DNA of 64,000 nt from DAISIK01 sp036822055 (GTDB lineage: Bacteria > Verrucomicrobiota > Verrucomicrobiia > Opitutales > Puniceicoccaceae). Location: the NCBI GenBank assembly GCA_036822055.1, contig DAISIK010000001.1, positions 72,371-136,370 of the forward strand. Direction: 5' to 3'. The notes under the pieces are model-generated. The model ran no database searches, was not told where the DNA came from, and saw nothing but the letters and a program-made list of their open reading frames with translations. Shown one piece after another: positions 53,065 to 63,316 of this stretch (position 1 is its first letter; each line of letters begins with the position of its first letter). The translations under genes and the position numbers were made by a program.

Positions 53065-54351
53065 TCAAAACGCCGCTGAAACCTTTTTTCCAATCGACTC
53101 TCCTGCTATTCGTCCGGTCGTCCACGCGCTCTGCAAATTGAACCCTCCGGTCACGCCGTCGATATCAAGTGTCTCGCCTGCAAGGTGCAGCCCCGGACAA
53201 CAGCGACTCTCCATCGTCCGAAAATCTACCTCCCTAAGCTCGACCCCTCCCGCCGTTACGAACTCGTCCTTGTTCGTACTTTTCCCCAATACGTCAAATC
53301 GGCTTTCAACAAGTTGCTGTGACAAAGTTTGATATTGCTGACGGGAAACTTGCCCCCAAGTCAGGTCTTGCCCCATCCCCTCGCTCTCGACCAGCCGCTG
53401 CCACAGACGCTTCGGCAAAGGAAACGGACAATGATTGCGAACATAGCTTCTACCAGCTTCTCTTCGCAGCCCTTCCAAGCCCTTCTCCACCTCCCCGGCC
53501 GTCAAATCACCCACCCAATTAACCTTCAGTGGAAATTGATAACCAGTCGGTGCCAGGTCCCTCGCTGCCCAGGCCGAGAGCTTGAGGACAGCTGGTCCAC
53601 TGAGGCCCCAATGGGTAACGAGAACTGGTCCCCTCTGGGTCCGCGCTCCCTCCATTCCCCTCCCCTCGGGGGGCGCCAATCCCTCCAGCTCCACCACCGC
53701 CTGATCCACGCTGATGCCAGCTAGATCTTCCAATCTCCGGTCCCGAATCTTGAAGGTAAAGAGAGAGGGTGTCAGCGGTGCCAGGCGGTGCCCAAGCCGC
53801 TTGAGCTCCGCCGCCAGCGGACTTCCCTTAAGGCCACCAATCGCCAGTAAAACCCGCTTCGCCTCCCACTGTCCACCGTCCCGACTTCTTGCCGTAAAAA
53901 GGCCTCCCTCGCCATGCACTAACTCCACCACATCCACCCTGGTCCTCACTTCGATGCCGTGCTTTCTCGCCTCCCGTTCCAGAACGGAGATGACCGATCC
54001 TGAATCATCGCTCACCGGAAAAATCCTGCCGTCAGCCTCTCGCTTGAGACGGCATCCCCGGCCCTCAAACCATTCAATGGTTTCCCGGCTTCCCCACCGA
54101 TAGAGGGGGCCCAATAGTTCCCGGTGACCCCTCGGGTAGCCCCGGATCAGCTCCTCCGGATCCTCCAGTCCGTGGGTTACGTTACACCGACCTCCGCCTG
54201 AGATCGCCACCTTCGAGAGGCACCGTCCCGTCTTCTCAAGGATCAGGATCCGTCCCCCCTCCCGAGCTTCTTCAGCCGCCGCAATCGCCCCAAAAAAACC
54301 AGCCGCTCCCCCACCGATCACCAAAAGATCCGCCGCTGCCTCACCTTTCAT
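53065..54351 (-). CDS. HI0933/YhiN-family flavoprotein
   Basis: 428 residues from ATG 54351, which overlaps the M16 peptidase stop by 11 bases; the longer frame to 54528 runs inside that gene. FAD-binding Rossmann GGGAAGFFGAI near the N-terminus, LSKVAISGGGRCNVTH, and the C-terminal VTAGGVELREVD and GFNLQSAWTTGRIAG motifs. The family is a broadly conserved flavin oxidoreductase with unclear role, possibly in quinone or tRNA-related chemistry. Coupling to the peptidase is unexplained. Confidence 0.9.
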   Translation of the reverse strand: MKGEAAADLLVIGGGAAGFFGAIAAAEEAREGGRILILEKTGRCLSKVAISGGGRCNVTHGLEDPEELIRGYPRGHRELLGPLYRWGSRETIEWFEGRGCRLKREADGRIFPVSDDSGSVISVLEREARKHGIEVRTRVDVVELVHGEGGLFTARSRDGGQWEAKRVLLAIGGLKGSPLAAELKRLGHRLAPLTPSLFTFKIRDRRLEDLAGISVDQAVVELEGLAPPEGRGMEGARTQRGPVLVTHWGLSGPAVLKLSAWAARDLAPTGYQFPLKVNWVGDLTAGEVEKGLEGLRREAGRSYVRNHCPFPLPKRLWQRLVESEGMGQDLTWGQVSRQQYQTLSQQLVESRFDVLGKSTNKDEFVTAGGVELREVDFRTMESRCCPGLHLAGETLDIDGVTGGFNLQSAWTTGRIAGESIGKKVSAAF

Positions 54352-57157
54352 CAGGGGCCTCATTAAAAACCCAGGCAATCGCTGGCTGATGTCCCTCGAA
54401 CAATCGGCGGCCCGCTTCTTCAACCGCCCGTCGGTCAATCGTTTCAAAATGGTTTTCCAAACTTCTCGCCCAATCCAGCTGTTCCGGTCGGCGCGAAGCT
54501 TCTCCCAGTACCCGCAGCCAGTAGCCATTGTTTCGCTGCATTGCCTCGACCTGCTTCAATATCGGCAACCTCGCCCGCGTCATCTCATCGTCGGAAATCC
54601 CTTCCCTCACCAGCTCGTCTACAATCCGCAGGACCACCGCTTCAATCACCTCCATTCGGGCCGGGTCAGTCTGAATCAAAACGGTAAATTGGCCTTGGTC
54701 ATGGTTGCGCGCCGCATTGTTGTAGACTGAGTAGGAATAAGTGTCACCCAGCGTCTCCCTCACTTTCACTCGTATCCGATCGTCCAATACGTTGGCCAAC
54801 AACCCGAGGGTGCGGGAATTCTCCACCGGCTCCAATCCTCCACTTGGCCATGTCATCAAGAGCACTCCCTGCCGGACAGCGCTCGGAAAAGTCACCAACC
54901 GTCGCTCGCCCCCTGCTGCGGGCTTCGGCATCACCTCCCAATAGACCGAGGGAACCGCGTCACTTTCCCGCTCCACCGCGCCCAGCGTTCGAGTGAGATG
55001 CTCCAGCACCTCTGTCCGATCAAAATCACCAACCAAATTCACCTCCAACCCGTCCAGGTCAATCGGACGCCCGATCCACTCCCGTAAATCTTCCAAAGAG
55101 TAGAGTGCCATCTCGGCCTGCTCCGGTACCACAAACCGATGGTCTCCTCCCCGGAGCCATGGCTTGACTTTGCGATCAACCGCTCCCTGCCAGGTGGATC
55201 CAAGCGCCTGATACAATCCAGGAATCCCTCGTCGAAAAATCGCCAGGCTTTCATCCCGGTACCCGGGATCCGTCAGGTAGGCCCCCAAAAGTCGCAGCTG
55301 CAGCGGCAGATCCTCCCGATTGGAGCTTCCGCGGAGGAGAAAGGCGTTGTCCTCTACCGAAAAGTTAATCGACACTTGCCGCCCGGCTAGCATCCGATCC
55401 AGTTCCACCTTGCCGACCTTGCCCAATCCTCCGTCAATCCAGACCGCCGAGGCCAGTCGCTGAAGCCCCGGACGGTCCACTGGAAGCGTGTCCAGCCCCT
55501 TGCCAAAACGGGCCTCAATCTGGACGCGGTTCTTCTCAAAATCGCTTGGCCGCAAATGGACCACCAGCCCATTTGCGAAGCGGATTCGGCTCACCCCGAG
55601 ATCTTCCACCTCCTCCTCTTCGATGATTTGCCCGGCCTCTTCAGCCATTCCATACGGAAACTCTCCCACTAATTCGCGCTCGAGTGCCTCCACCGGGACT
55701 GCGGCGGCCCCCGTGTAGGTGGCCAAAATCAGCTCCTCGGCTCTGCCTTCCGGGAATTCAAAAGCACTTCCTACCCAAATTTTCGGCTGAAGACCCATCC
55801 AAAGAGAACGGTAAACTTCACTCACCTTCTCCGCCGTGACCCCTCCGAGAACCTCCTCAGCCAGCCGCTGCTCCTGCTCCGGGGAGAGCAGCACAAAACC
55901 CCCGTTCGATTGATTTGCGTAAAGATCGGCCAACTGGCGCGACCTCCGCGTGCCTGCTTCCCGGGTCTTTTGTTCATACCTCGAGAGGACGGTGGCCACT
56001 GCTTCCGCAACTTCGGCTTCCGTAAAGCCGTGCTCCAGCACACGCCTCAACTCCTGCTCAGCGACCACCAGCGAAGGCTCCCAAACCTGCGGGTCGGCCT
56101 GAACTCCAAGCGCCACAATCCGAGCGCCCTCGTAGTAGTCCGTTGACCAGGAATAGCCTAAATTGAAGACGCTGTCCGGTTCCCGAGCCTTCTCCTCAAA
56201 CCGTCGCCCCACCACTGCGTGGCCTATTTGCTCGAGCAGGTTCCGGCTCCGGGAAGCGATCGTGTCGGGTCCCTTTTCAAAAGCTCTCACCCCGTAGATC
56301 ACCACATCCGAGAAAGCTGCCTCGGCCTCCGTGTGGTGGGCCGCCCGAGGTTCGCTCACCTCGACGACTTGGCCAAAATCGGGCATAACCTGAACCACCG
56401 GTAGGGCCTCCCAATCTTCAAAAGCCTCCTCAACCAAGCCTTTCAGGGTCTCCCCTTCAAAGTCTCCCACCACAACCAGAATGGTTCGATCCGGACGGTA
56501 CCAACGTTCGTAGAAACCTCGAAATTCCTCCGCCGTCATCGCCCGAATGGCTTCCTCAGTTCCAATCGGGAGCCTCTCGGGATACTTCAAACCTTCCAGT
56601 ATGAATGCCATTTCGGCCTCCCGGATTCGATACCCCACACTGTCCCGCGCCTGCTTTTCTGCGAGGATGATGCCCCGCTCTTGCTCGACCTCAGCAGGCT
56701 CCAGTAAAAGCTTGTCCGCATAGTCCCGCAGCAGCATCAAGCCCGTCTTCAGGATCTCCGTATCATTGGTTGGGAAGTCCAGCTTGTAGAGCGTTCGATC
56801 AAATCCGGTATTCGCATTGGTATCCGGCCCAAAGGCCATTCCCAAGCGTTGCAGGTATTCGATCATCTCGCCCTCGGGAAAACGTTCGGTTCCGTTGAAG
56901 GCCATGTGCTCGAGGAAGTGCGCCATTCCCTCCTGCCCGTCCTCTTCCAGCAGGGAGCCCACCTGAAAGACGATCCGCATCGAAGCTCGCCCCGGTAGTT
57001 CCCTGTTTTCCTGGATCAGGTAGCGCAGGCCGTTATCCAGCTTGCCAAAGTGGATGTCGGAGTCCGGGGTTAGGTCAGATCCCTCGTGCGGCCAGCCTCC
57101 GGCGCTTCCCCACAACCCGCCGCAAATCAGGAAAAGACAAAAGAGCTTTCTCACCAT
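54341..57157 (-). CDS. Exported M16-family zinc peptidase
   Basis: 938 residues. Signal peptide (KLFCLFLICGGLWGSAGG). M16 zinc site HxxEH as HFLEH (His80, Glu83, His84) with the downstream Glu in the EVEQERGIILAEKQ segment (about 160). Two homologous halves follow as in pitrilysin-type enzymes, the second lacking the metal motif. Likely periplasmic. Neighbour of cysI at its start (29 bases), but no functional link is evident. Confidence 0.92.
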   Translation of the reverse strand: MVRKLFCLFLICGGLWGSAGGWPHEGSDLTPDSDIHFGKLDNGLRYLIQENRELPGRASMRIVFQVGSLLEEDGQEGMAHFLEHMAFNGTERFPEGEMIEYLQRLGMAFGPDTNANTGFDRTLYKLDFPTNDTEILKTGLMLLRDYADKLLLEPAEVEQERGIILAEKQARDSVGYRIREAEMAFILEGLKYPERLPIGTEEAIRAMTAEEFRGFYERWYRPDRTILVVVGDFEGETLKGLVEEAFEDWEALPVVQVMPDFGQVVEVSEPRAAHHTEAEAAFSDVVIYGVRAFEKGPDTIASRSRNLLEQIGHAVVGRRFEEKAREPDSVFNLGYSWSTDYYEGARIVALGVQADPQVWEPSLVVAEQELRRVLEHGFTEAEVAEAVATVLSRYEQKTREAGTRRSRQLADLYANQSNGGFVLLSPEQEQRLAEEVLGGVTAEKVSEVYRSLWMGLQPKIWVGSAFEFPEGRAEELILATYTGAAAVPVEALERELVGEFPYGMAEEAGQIIEEEEVEDLGVSRIRFANGLVVHLRPSDFEKNRVQIEARFGKGLDTLPVDRPGLQRLASAVWIDGGLGKVGKVELDRMLAGRQVSINFSVEDNAFLLRGSSNREDLPLQLRLLGAYLTDPGYRDESLAIFRRGIPGLYQALGSTWQGAVDRKVKPWLRGGDHRFVVPEQAEMALYSLEDLREWIGRPIDLDGLEVNLVGDFDRTEVLEHLTRTLGAVERESDAVPSVYWEVMPKPAAGGERRLVTFPSAVRQGVLLMTWPSGGLEPVENSRTLGLLANVLDDRIRVKVRETLGDTYSYSVYNNAARNHDQGQFTVLIQTDPARMEVIEAVVLRIVDELVREGISDDEMTRARLPILKQVEAMQRNNGYWLRVLGEASRRPEQLDWARSLENHFETIDRRAVEEAGRRLFEGHQPAIAWVFNEAPDER

Positions 57158-57186
57158 TGATCGACCCGGCTTGGATTAGCACACCT

Positions 57187-58911
57187 CTATCCGTCGACCT
57201 CAGCGGGCAAATGATCATGAAAATCCGCACCGCTCTGTGTCGCCGCCACTACTCGAGTGCGCACGAGGAAATTCCCGAACCGTTCACCATCCTCTCGCTC
57301 CTTCGCATACGAACGGAAGAGAGGCTCAAGAATTCCTGGCACCGCCTCGCCGCGCACGTCACGCCGGTAGAGCTTGTTCAAACGACTCCCGTCAAAGGCC
57401 GCCCCCAGGTAGAGGTTGTAGGTGTTCGGGCCGCGGCCAACCAAACCAATCTCTGCCAGATAAGGTCGGGCACATCCATTCGGGCAACCCGTCATCCGGA
57501 TGACGACTTCATCATCCGCCAGCCCACAGCGCTCCATCACCTTCTCAATTTCCGTTACGAGGTCCGGTAAGTAACGCTCGCTTTCTGCAAGCGCCAGACC
57601 ACAGGTTGGAAGGGCCACGCAAGCCATAGAGTTCAGGCGCAACTTTGAATACTCGTGGGGTGCCTTCACCCCGTAGCCGGAAAGGATCCGGTCGATCTCC
57701 TCTTTGTTGCCCTCAGCCACCGATCCAATGATCAGGTTCTGGTTGGCCGTCAGTCGAAAGTCCCCCTCGTGCTTGGAGGCTATCTCCCGAAGTGCTGTCT
57801 TCAGGCGGAAACCAGCCTCATCCTTTACCCTTCCGTTTTGGATAAAGAGGGTGAGGTGCCATTTTTCATCCGTTCCCTTGATCCAGCCATAACGGTCACC
57901 CGTCTCCGTAAACTCAAATGGACGGGACGCTTCCATGGCGTATCCCAACCGGCGCTCAACTTCCTCCTTAAAGCCGGCCAAGCCCATTCGCTCAATCGTG
58001 TACTTCATCCGGGCCTGCTTCCGATCCTCGCGGTTCCCAAAATCCCGCTGAGTGGTCATCACTGCCACCGCTACTGCCATCGCCTGATCGGGGGTGCAGA
58101 ATCCAAGCAGGTTGGCTGCCCTGGGAAAGGTCGTTTCCACCCCGTGGGTCATTCCCAAGCCACCGCCGACCGTCACGTTGTAGCCTACAATTTGGTCGTT
58201 CTCGATGATCGCAATGTAGCCCAAATCGTGGGCGTAGATATCCACATCGTTGCTCGGTGGCACCGCTACGACCGTCTTGAACTTACGCGGCAAATAGGTG
58301 GGTCCGTAGATAGGCTCTACCTCTGTCTCGCCATCGTAGACTTTTTTCTCATCAAGCCAGATCTCGTGGTAGGCCGAGGTCCGCGGAGAAAGCTCATCAC
58401 TCAACCGCCGGGCAAATTCCAGAACCTCCGCGTGATGCTTCGATTGATACGGGTTGGGGTTGCACATCACGTTCCGGTTGACGTCACCACAAGCCGCCAG
58501 GGTATCGAGCAGGGCCTCATTGATATCCTGCATCGATCGCTTGAGGACTGTCTTGATCACCCCGTGGAATTGAAAGGCCTGCCGGGTCGTCAATTTAATG
58601 GTGCCGTTGGCATAAACGCTGGAAATCCGGTCCATGGCCAGCCATTGCTCCGGAGTGCAGACCCCGCCCGGAACCCGCACCCGAATCATGAAACTATAGG
58701 CCTTCTCCAGCTTTTTCTTCCGTCGCTCGGCCCGCACGTCACGGTCATCTTGTTGGTAGATGCCGTGAAACTTGGTCAGCTGGGTGTCGTCCTCGGAGAT
58801 CGACCCAGTCGATAGATCGCTCAGACCTTCCAGAATCGTACCCCGGAGAAAGTTGCTTCTCGTTTTGATCGACTCGTTGGCGTGTAGTTGCTGGTTTCCC
58901 TTCATCTTCAA
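57187..58911 (-). CDS. cysI: Sulfite reductase (NADPH) hemoprotein, beta subunit
   Basis: 574 residues, the E. coli CysI size. Reduces sulfite to sulfide with siroheme and a 4Fe-4S cluster, whose ligands lie in CVALPTCGLAL and TGCPNGCARPY. N-terminal TKFHGIYQQDDRD and KLTTRQAFQFHG blocks are typical of the family. ATG at 58911, 14 bases after the cysJ stop, so the two form an operon transcribed from cysJ. Confidence 0.97.
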   Translation of the reverse strand: MKMKGNQQLHANESIKTRSNFLRGTILEGLSDLSTGSISEDDTQLTKFHGIYQQDDRDVRAERRKKKLEKAYSFMIRVRVPGGVCTPEQWLAMDRISSVYANGTIKLTTRQAFQFHGVIKTVLKRSMQDINEALLDTLAACGDVNRNVMCNPNPYQSKHHAEVLEFARRLSDELSPRTSAYHEIWLDEKKVYDGETEVEPIYGPTYLPRKFKTVVAVPPSNDVDIYAHDLGYIAIIENDQIVGYNVTVGGGLGMTHGVETTFPRAANLLGFCTPDQAMAVAVAVMTTQRDFGNREDRKQARMKYTIERMGLAGFKEEVERRLGYAMEASRPFEFTETGDRYGWIKGTDEKWHLTLFIQNGRVKDEAGFRLKTALREIASKHEGDFRLTANQNLIIGSVAEGNKEEIDRILSGYGVKAPHEYSKLRLNSMACVALPTCGLALAESERYLPDLVTEIEKVMERCGLADDEVVIRMTGCPNGCARPYLAEIGLVGRGPNTYNLYLGAAFDGSRLNKLYRRDVRGEAVPGILEPLFRSYAKEREDGERFGNFLVRTRVVAATQSGADFHDHLPAEVDG

Positions 58912-58925
58912 ATGTATCCAATTTT

Positions 58926-60722
58926 CTAATACACATCCTGTTGGATGCGCTTTTCTTTCTTTAGCCGCTTCAGGTATTCCCTGGCGGCCGCCGCCTCCAT
59001 CTTGCCTTCCTTCTCCACAATTTTTTCCAGTGCAGCGGCGACGTCTTTGGCCATCCGGCTGGCATCTCCACAGACGTAGAAGTAGGCCCCTTTTTCAAGC
59101 CAGGCGTAGAGTTCGGCCGAATTCTCCAGCATGCGATCCTGCACATAGATCTTCTCCGGCTGATCCCGGGAAAAGGCTACGTCCAGACGGCTTAGATTGC
59201 CGTCCTTGAGGTGGTCTTGCCACTCCAACTGATAGAGAAAGTCGGTCGTGTAGTGCTGGTCTCCGAAGAAAAGCCAACTTGGTCCGGTAGCCCCGCGAGC
59301 GGCCCGTTCTTCCACAAAAGCCCGAAAAGGGGCTATTCCAGTTCCCGGCCCCACCATGATCACCGGGGCCGCCAGATCATCCGGCAGGCGGAAGTTTTTG
59401 TTTTTGTGGACATAGATCCGCGCCGAGCCTCCCACCTCCAGGCGATCCGCCATGTAGGTCGAGCAGACTCCTTCCCGCTCTTTCCCGTGGGTGGTGTAGC
59501 GTACTGCACCGACCGTCAGGTGGACCTCGTCCGGGTGTGCCCTCAGGCTCGAGGCGATCGAGTAAAGCCTGGCCGGCAGTTTTCTCAAGAGCGAGACGAG
59601 GCGTGCCGGAGTAAGGTTGTGAGCCGGAAAGTCGGTGAAGAGGTCTACCAGGAGGCGACCTTCAGCGTAAGCTTTCACCTTCGCCTGATCTGCCATCAGG
59701 GCGTCCAGATCTGTGTTTTCCGCTACCGAAGCATACTTTTCAAGGGTCGGTTTAGAGAGCGTGCAAATATCGAAATGGCTACCCAAAGCTTCTCGCAGGG
59801 TTTCCTCCCCGGCTTCTAACTCGACCCGGGCATTGCCATCCAGCTTCAGGACCGAAAGGATCTCCTCTACGAGGGCCGGATTGTTCACCGGAAAGACCCC
59901 CAGAGCATCCCCGGGCTCATAATCGAGGCCCGAGCCAGCCAACGAAAGTTCTAGGTGGATCGTCTCCTTTGCCGAACCGGTGCCATTCAAATTGATCTTT
60001 TCAAGGACCTCAGCCGGGAATGGATTCTTCTTCGAGTAAGGCTCTGCCGCAACCACCGGCAAAACTGCTGGATGATCCAGGACGGCCGCCGGTGCGTCCC
60101 CGGCCTCCAGTCCCGACAGGGCAGACTCCAGCCACTCCTTGAACGGCGCCTCGTAATCCACGTCACTGTCGATCCGGGGAGCAATTCGCTCGGCCCCCAG
60201 AGCTTCCAACCGGTAGTCGAGGTCCTTACCAAATTTGCAGAAGTGCTCGTAGCTCGTGTCGCCCAGCGAGAGCACGCTATACCGCAAGCCCTCGAGCTTG
60301 GGCATCCCGTCGGCAGCCAGCTTGTCCCAGAAACCCAGCGCTCGCTCCGGAGGATCTCCCTCGCCCCAGGTCGACGCGATTAAAAGGACGTTCTCCACTG
60401 CCTTCAGCTTGGTCGGCTCAAAGTCTGCCATGTCTGTCACCTTGGCCTTCCAGCCCCTCGCTTTGGCCCGTTTGCCCGCTTCCGCCGCCAGCGCCTCAGA
60501 GTTGCCAGACTCCGTGCCAAAGAGGATCGTCAGGTTTCGCTCCACCGCTTTTGCGGCGGCCATCCCTACTCCCACCGGAGCTGCCGAAACTCCGGATTGC
60601 GCTAATCCATAATAATAGCCGCTCGCCCAAAGCAGCTGGTCGCGGCTCAAAGCATTTGCCGCATCAGCGAGCGCAGCCAACTGCTCGGCTCCGAGAGGTG
60701 TTTGATTGAAAGGTGTTTCCAT
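58926..60722 (-). CDS. cysJ: Sulfite reductase (NADPH) flavoprotein, alpha subunit
   Basis: 598 residues from ATG 60722, matching the E. coli length; the frame runs back 8 more codons, not needed. FMN-binding flavodoxin part (LFGTESGNSEALA, STWGEGDPPERA), FAD part (RLYSIASS), and NADP part (GPGTGIAPFRAF, FFGDQHYTTDF, YVCGDASRM). It moves electrons from NADPH to CysI. The 146 bases to the divergent helicase hold the promoters; no riboswitch was recognised. Confidence 0.96.
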   Translation of the reverse strand: METPFNQTPLGAEQLAALADAANALSRDQLLWASGYYYGLAQSGVSAAPVGVGMAAAKAVERNLTILFGTESGNSEALAAEAGKRAKARGWKAKVTDMADFEPTKLKAVENVLLIASTWGEGDPPERALGFWDKLAADGMPKLEGLRYSVLSLGDTSYEHFCKFGKDLDYRLEALGAERIAPRIDSDVDYEAPFKEWLESALSGLEAGDAPAAVLDHPAVLPVVAAEPYSKKNPFPAEVLEKINLNGTGSAKETIHLELSLAGSGLDYEPGDALGVFPVNNPALVEEILSVLKLDGNARVELEAGEETLREALGSHFDICTLSKPTLEKYASVAENTDLDALMADQAKVKAYAEGRLLVDLFTDFPAHNLTPARLVSLLRKLPARLYSIASSLRAHPDEVHLTVGAVRYTTHGKEREGVCSTYMADRLEVGGSARIYVHKNKNFRLPDDLAAPVIMVGPGTGIAPFRAFVEERAARGATGPSWLFFGDQHYTTDFLYQLEWQDHLKDGNLSRLDVAFSRDQPEKIYVQDRMLENSAELYAWLEKGAYFYVCGDASRMAKDVAAALEKIVEKEGKMEAAAAREYLKRLKKEKRIQQDVY

Positions 60723-60868
60723 GCAATTACCCAAACGACCAAACAATCGGTATTAGACCGCCGAGGCAAATTTTTTTCCACCTTTAAGCCTGCAGCCGAC
60801 CGCCACTTGCAAGCTTCCAGATCGCGTCCCCCGGTTGCAATAGCCCGCTTCCGTCCCTAGCTCAAATC

Positions 60869-63316
60869 ATGCTGGATCGTCTCTCTTCTGCCTGGTTTCA
60901 GAAACGCGGCTGGTCACCTTTTCCTTTTCAAATCGAGGCTTGGCAAGCCATTGGAGCGGGTGCCTCCGGTCTGGTTCATGCCCCCACCGGTCTTGGCAAA
61001 ACTTACGCCCTCTGGTTTCCCGTCCTCGAGTTTATCCAGCGAGAACAGATCCTCGCCCCGAGGGATCGCGCCTTCCCCCTCACCGCCCTGTGGATCACTC
61101 CCCTGCGGGCCCTCGCCGAGGATACCTTGAGCGCCCTCCTTCTGCCGGTTCAGGAGCTCGAGCTGCCGATCACCGTTGAGAAGCGCACCGGAGACTCCTC
61201 CGCCGCCACCCGCCGCCGCCAGGCCAGCCTCCTTCCCACTTGCCTCATCACCACTCCCGAGAGTCTCTCCCTTCTCCTCAGTTATCCAGATTGGCGTCAA
61301 CGCTTTCAAAATCTTCGCTTCGTCTTTGTTGATGAATGGCACGAGCTGCTTTCCACCAAGCGGGGCGTCCAGACCGAACTCGCCCTCGCCCGTCTCCGCC
61401 GAGCCGCCCCTCACCTTGTGACCTGGGGCTGCTCCGCCACCCTCTCAAACCTTGAGGAGGCGGCCACCGCCCTCTGCGGCATTCCTTCAAAGCCACGCCT
61501 GATCTCTGCTTCCCTCCTCAAGCAGACCGTCATCGAAACCCTCCTTCCTCCCGATATGGAGTGTTTCCCCTGGTCGGGCCACCTTGGCACGAGAATGGTC
61601 CCCCAGGTCTGCGCCGCTATCAACAACGCTCGCTCCACCCTGCTCTTCACCAATACCCGCGCCCAGGCCGAACATTGGTTTCGCGCCGTCACCCAGGCCG
61701 ACCCCGGAGTTCAAGGCAAGGTTGGCATTCACCACGGGTCGATCGACCGGGACTCCCGCAACGAGGTCGAGGCCCAGCTCAACACGGGCTCCCTCCGCGC
61801 TGTTGTCTGCACCTCCAGTCTCGATCTGGGGGTCGATTTCTCGCCCGTCGATCAGGTCATTCAAGTCGGCAGTCCCAAGGGGGTCGCCCGTCTTCTCCAG
61901 CGGGCTGGCCGCAGTGGTCATCAACCCGGAGGGATCAGCCGCATCGTCGGGGTCCCCACTCACGCCGTCGAGTTGATCGAATTTGCCGCCGCCCGGGCCG
62001 CCATTACCGCTGGCCAAATCGAACCGCGCCATCCAATCGAGCGCCCCCTCGACGTTCTCCTCCAACACCTCATCACCGTCGGGGTAGGGGGAGGCTTCGA
62101 GGAGGAGGAACTCCTGGCTGAGATTCGTTCAACCTTATCCTACCGGAACCTCAACTCCACCGAATGGGCTTGGGCCCTCGACTTCCTCACCGCTGGCGGG
62201 AATGCCCTCTCCGCCTATCCGGATTTTCATAAGCTCAAGCGCCACGAGGGCCGCTACGGTGTCGAAGATCAACGCCTCATCCGCATCCATCGGATGTCCA
62301 TCGGAACGATAACCAGCGATGGCTCAGTCACCATCAAGCTCCAGCGCGGTGGCACCCTCGGTTCGGTTGAAGAAACCTTCCTCTCGCGCCTCAAACCCGG
62401 TGAGACCTTTCAATTTGGCGGCCGCCATCTCGAGCTGGTCCGCCTTCACGGATTTGTCGCCACCGTCCGCCAGGGCCGGAAAAAGTCGGGGCCGATTCCA
62501 TCCTGGCAGGGTGGCCGCAGCCCCCTCTCCTCCGAGTTGGCTGAAGCTCTCCGGCTACAGCTGGCCAACTTTTCCAACGGTCGGCTCGATTCCCCGGAGT
62601 TGACCCATGCGCGTTCCCTTCTCGAGATCCAGTCCACCTTCTCCGCTCTCCCCCTTCCCGGCACCCTTCTCGTCGAGGTTGTATCCATTCGCCGTAAGCA
62701 ACACCTCTTCATCTACCCTTTCGGAGGACGGCTCGTCCACGAAGGTCTTGCCACTTTGGTGGCCTGGAGAATCAGCAATGAGGAAGCCGTCACCCTCCGC
62801 GCCACTTGCAATGATTACGGCTTCGCCCTCGAAGCCAGCCAACCGCTCCAAATCACTCCGTCCAACATCCGCCGCTGGCTCGCCACCGAGGACCTCCTCC
62901 CCCATCTCCTCGCCTGTATCAACAGCACCGAACTCGCCCGTCGCCAGTTTCGAGAGATCTCCCGAATCGCGGGGCTTGTCCTCCAGGGTGCCCCCGGCAA
63001 AGAAAAGTCGGCCCGCCAGTTCCACGCCTCCAGCAGCCTCCTCTTTGACGTCTTTGTCCGCTACGACCCAGCCAACCAGCTGCTCGACCAAGCCAAAAAC
63101 GAGATTCTCTCGCGCCAGCTCGACCTTACCCGGCTATCGCGCACCCTCACCTCCTGCGAGCGGGACAAACTTCAAATCCAGCAGCCCGCCCGCCTCACTC
63201 CTCTTGCTTTTCCCCTCTGGGCCGCAAAAATTGCTGAGAGTGTCTCAAGTGAATCCTTTAACCAGCAGATCGATGCCATGCTCCGAGACCTTGGCACCCC
63301 TTCAGACCGCCGTTGA
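60869..63316 (+). CDS. Ligase-associated DEXH-box DNA helicase (Lhr-like)
   Basis: 815 residues. Motif I APTGLGKT (about 37), Ia TPLRALAED, II as VDEWHELL (DEWH rather than DEAH), III GCSATLSN, and C-terminal helicase motifs IV-VI (LFTNTRAQAEHW, TSSLDLGVDF, LQRAGRSGH), then the long Lhr-type C-terminal domains. This matches the ligase-associated helicase family (TIGR04121), which usually sits with an ATP-dependent ligase, an exonuclease and a phosphoesterase. Only the phosphoesterase follows here. Confidence 0.92.
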   Translation: MLDRLSSAWFQKRGWSPFPFQIEAWQAIGAGASGLVHAPTGLGKTYALWFPVLEFIQREQILAPRDRAFPLTALWITPLRALAEDTLSALLLPVQELELPITVEKRTGDSSAATRRRQASLLPTCLITTPESLSLLLSYPDWRQRFQNLRFVFVDEWHELLSTKRGVQTELALARLRRAAPHLVTWGCSATLSNLEEAATALCGIPSKPRLISASLLKQTVIETLLPPDMECFPWSGHLGTRMVPQVCAAINNARSTLLFTNTRAQAEHWFRAVTQADPGVQGKVGIHHGSIDRDSRNEVEAQLNTGSLRAVVCTSSLDLGVDFSPVDQVIQVGSPKGVARLLQRAGRSGHQPGGISRIVGVPTHAVELIEFAAARAAITAGQIEPRHPIERPLDVLLQHLITVGVGGGFEEEELLAEIRSTLSYRNLNSTEWAWALDFLTAGGNALSAYPDFHKLKRHEGRYGVEDQRLIRIHRMSIGTITSDGSVTIKLQRGGTLGSVEETFLSRLKPGETFQFGGRHLELVRLHGFVATVRQGRKKSGPIPSWQGGRSPLSSELAEALRLQLANFSNGRLDSPELTHARSLLEIQSTFSALPLPGTLLVEVVSIRRKQHLFIYPFGGRLVHEGLATLVAWRISNEEAVTLRATCNDYGFALEASQPLQITPSNIRRWLATEDLLPHLLACINSTELARRQFREISRIAGLVLQGAPGKEKSARQFHASSSLLFDVFVRYDPANQLLDQAKNEILSRQLDLTRLSRTLTSCERDKLQIQQPARLTPLAFPLWAAKIAESVSSESFNQQIDAMLRDLGTPSDRR

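Noticed and set aside
53003..53332. 109-residue + frame opposite the flavoprotein
   Set aside because: It lies mostly within the flavoprotein gene, on the other strand, and shows only complementary composition.
60723..60868. SAM riboswitch or other leader before cysJ
   Set aside because: No conserved core or terminator/antiterminator arrangement was found in the 146 bases.
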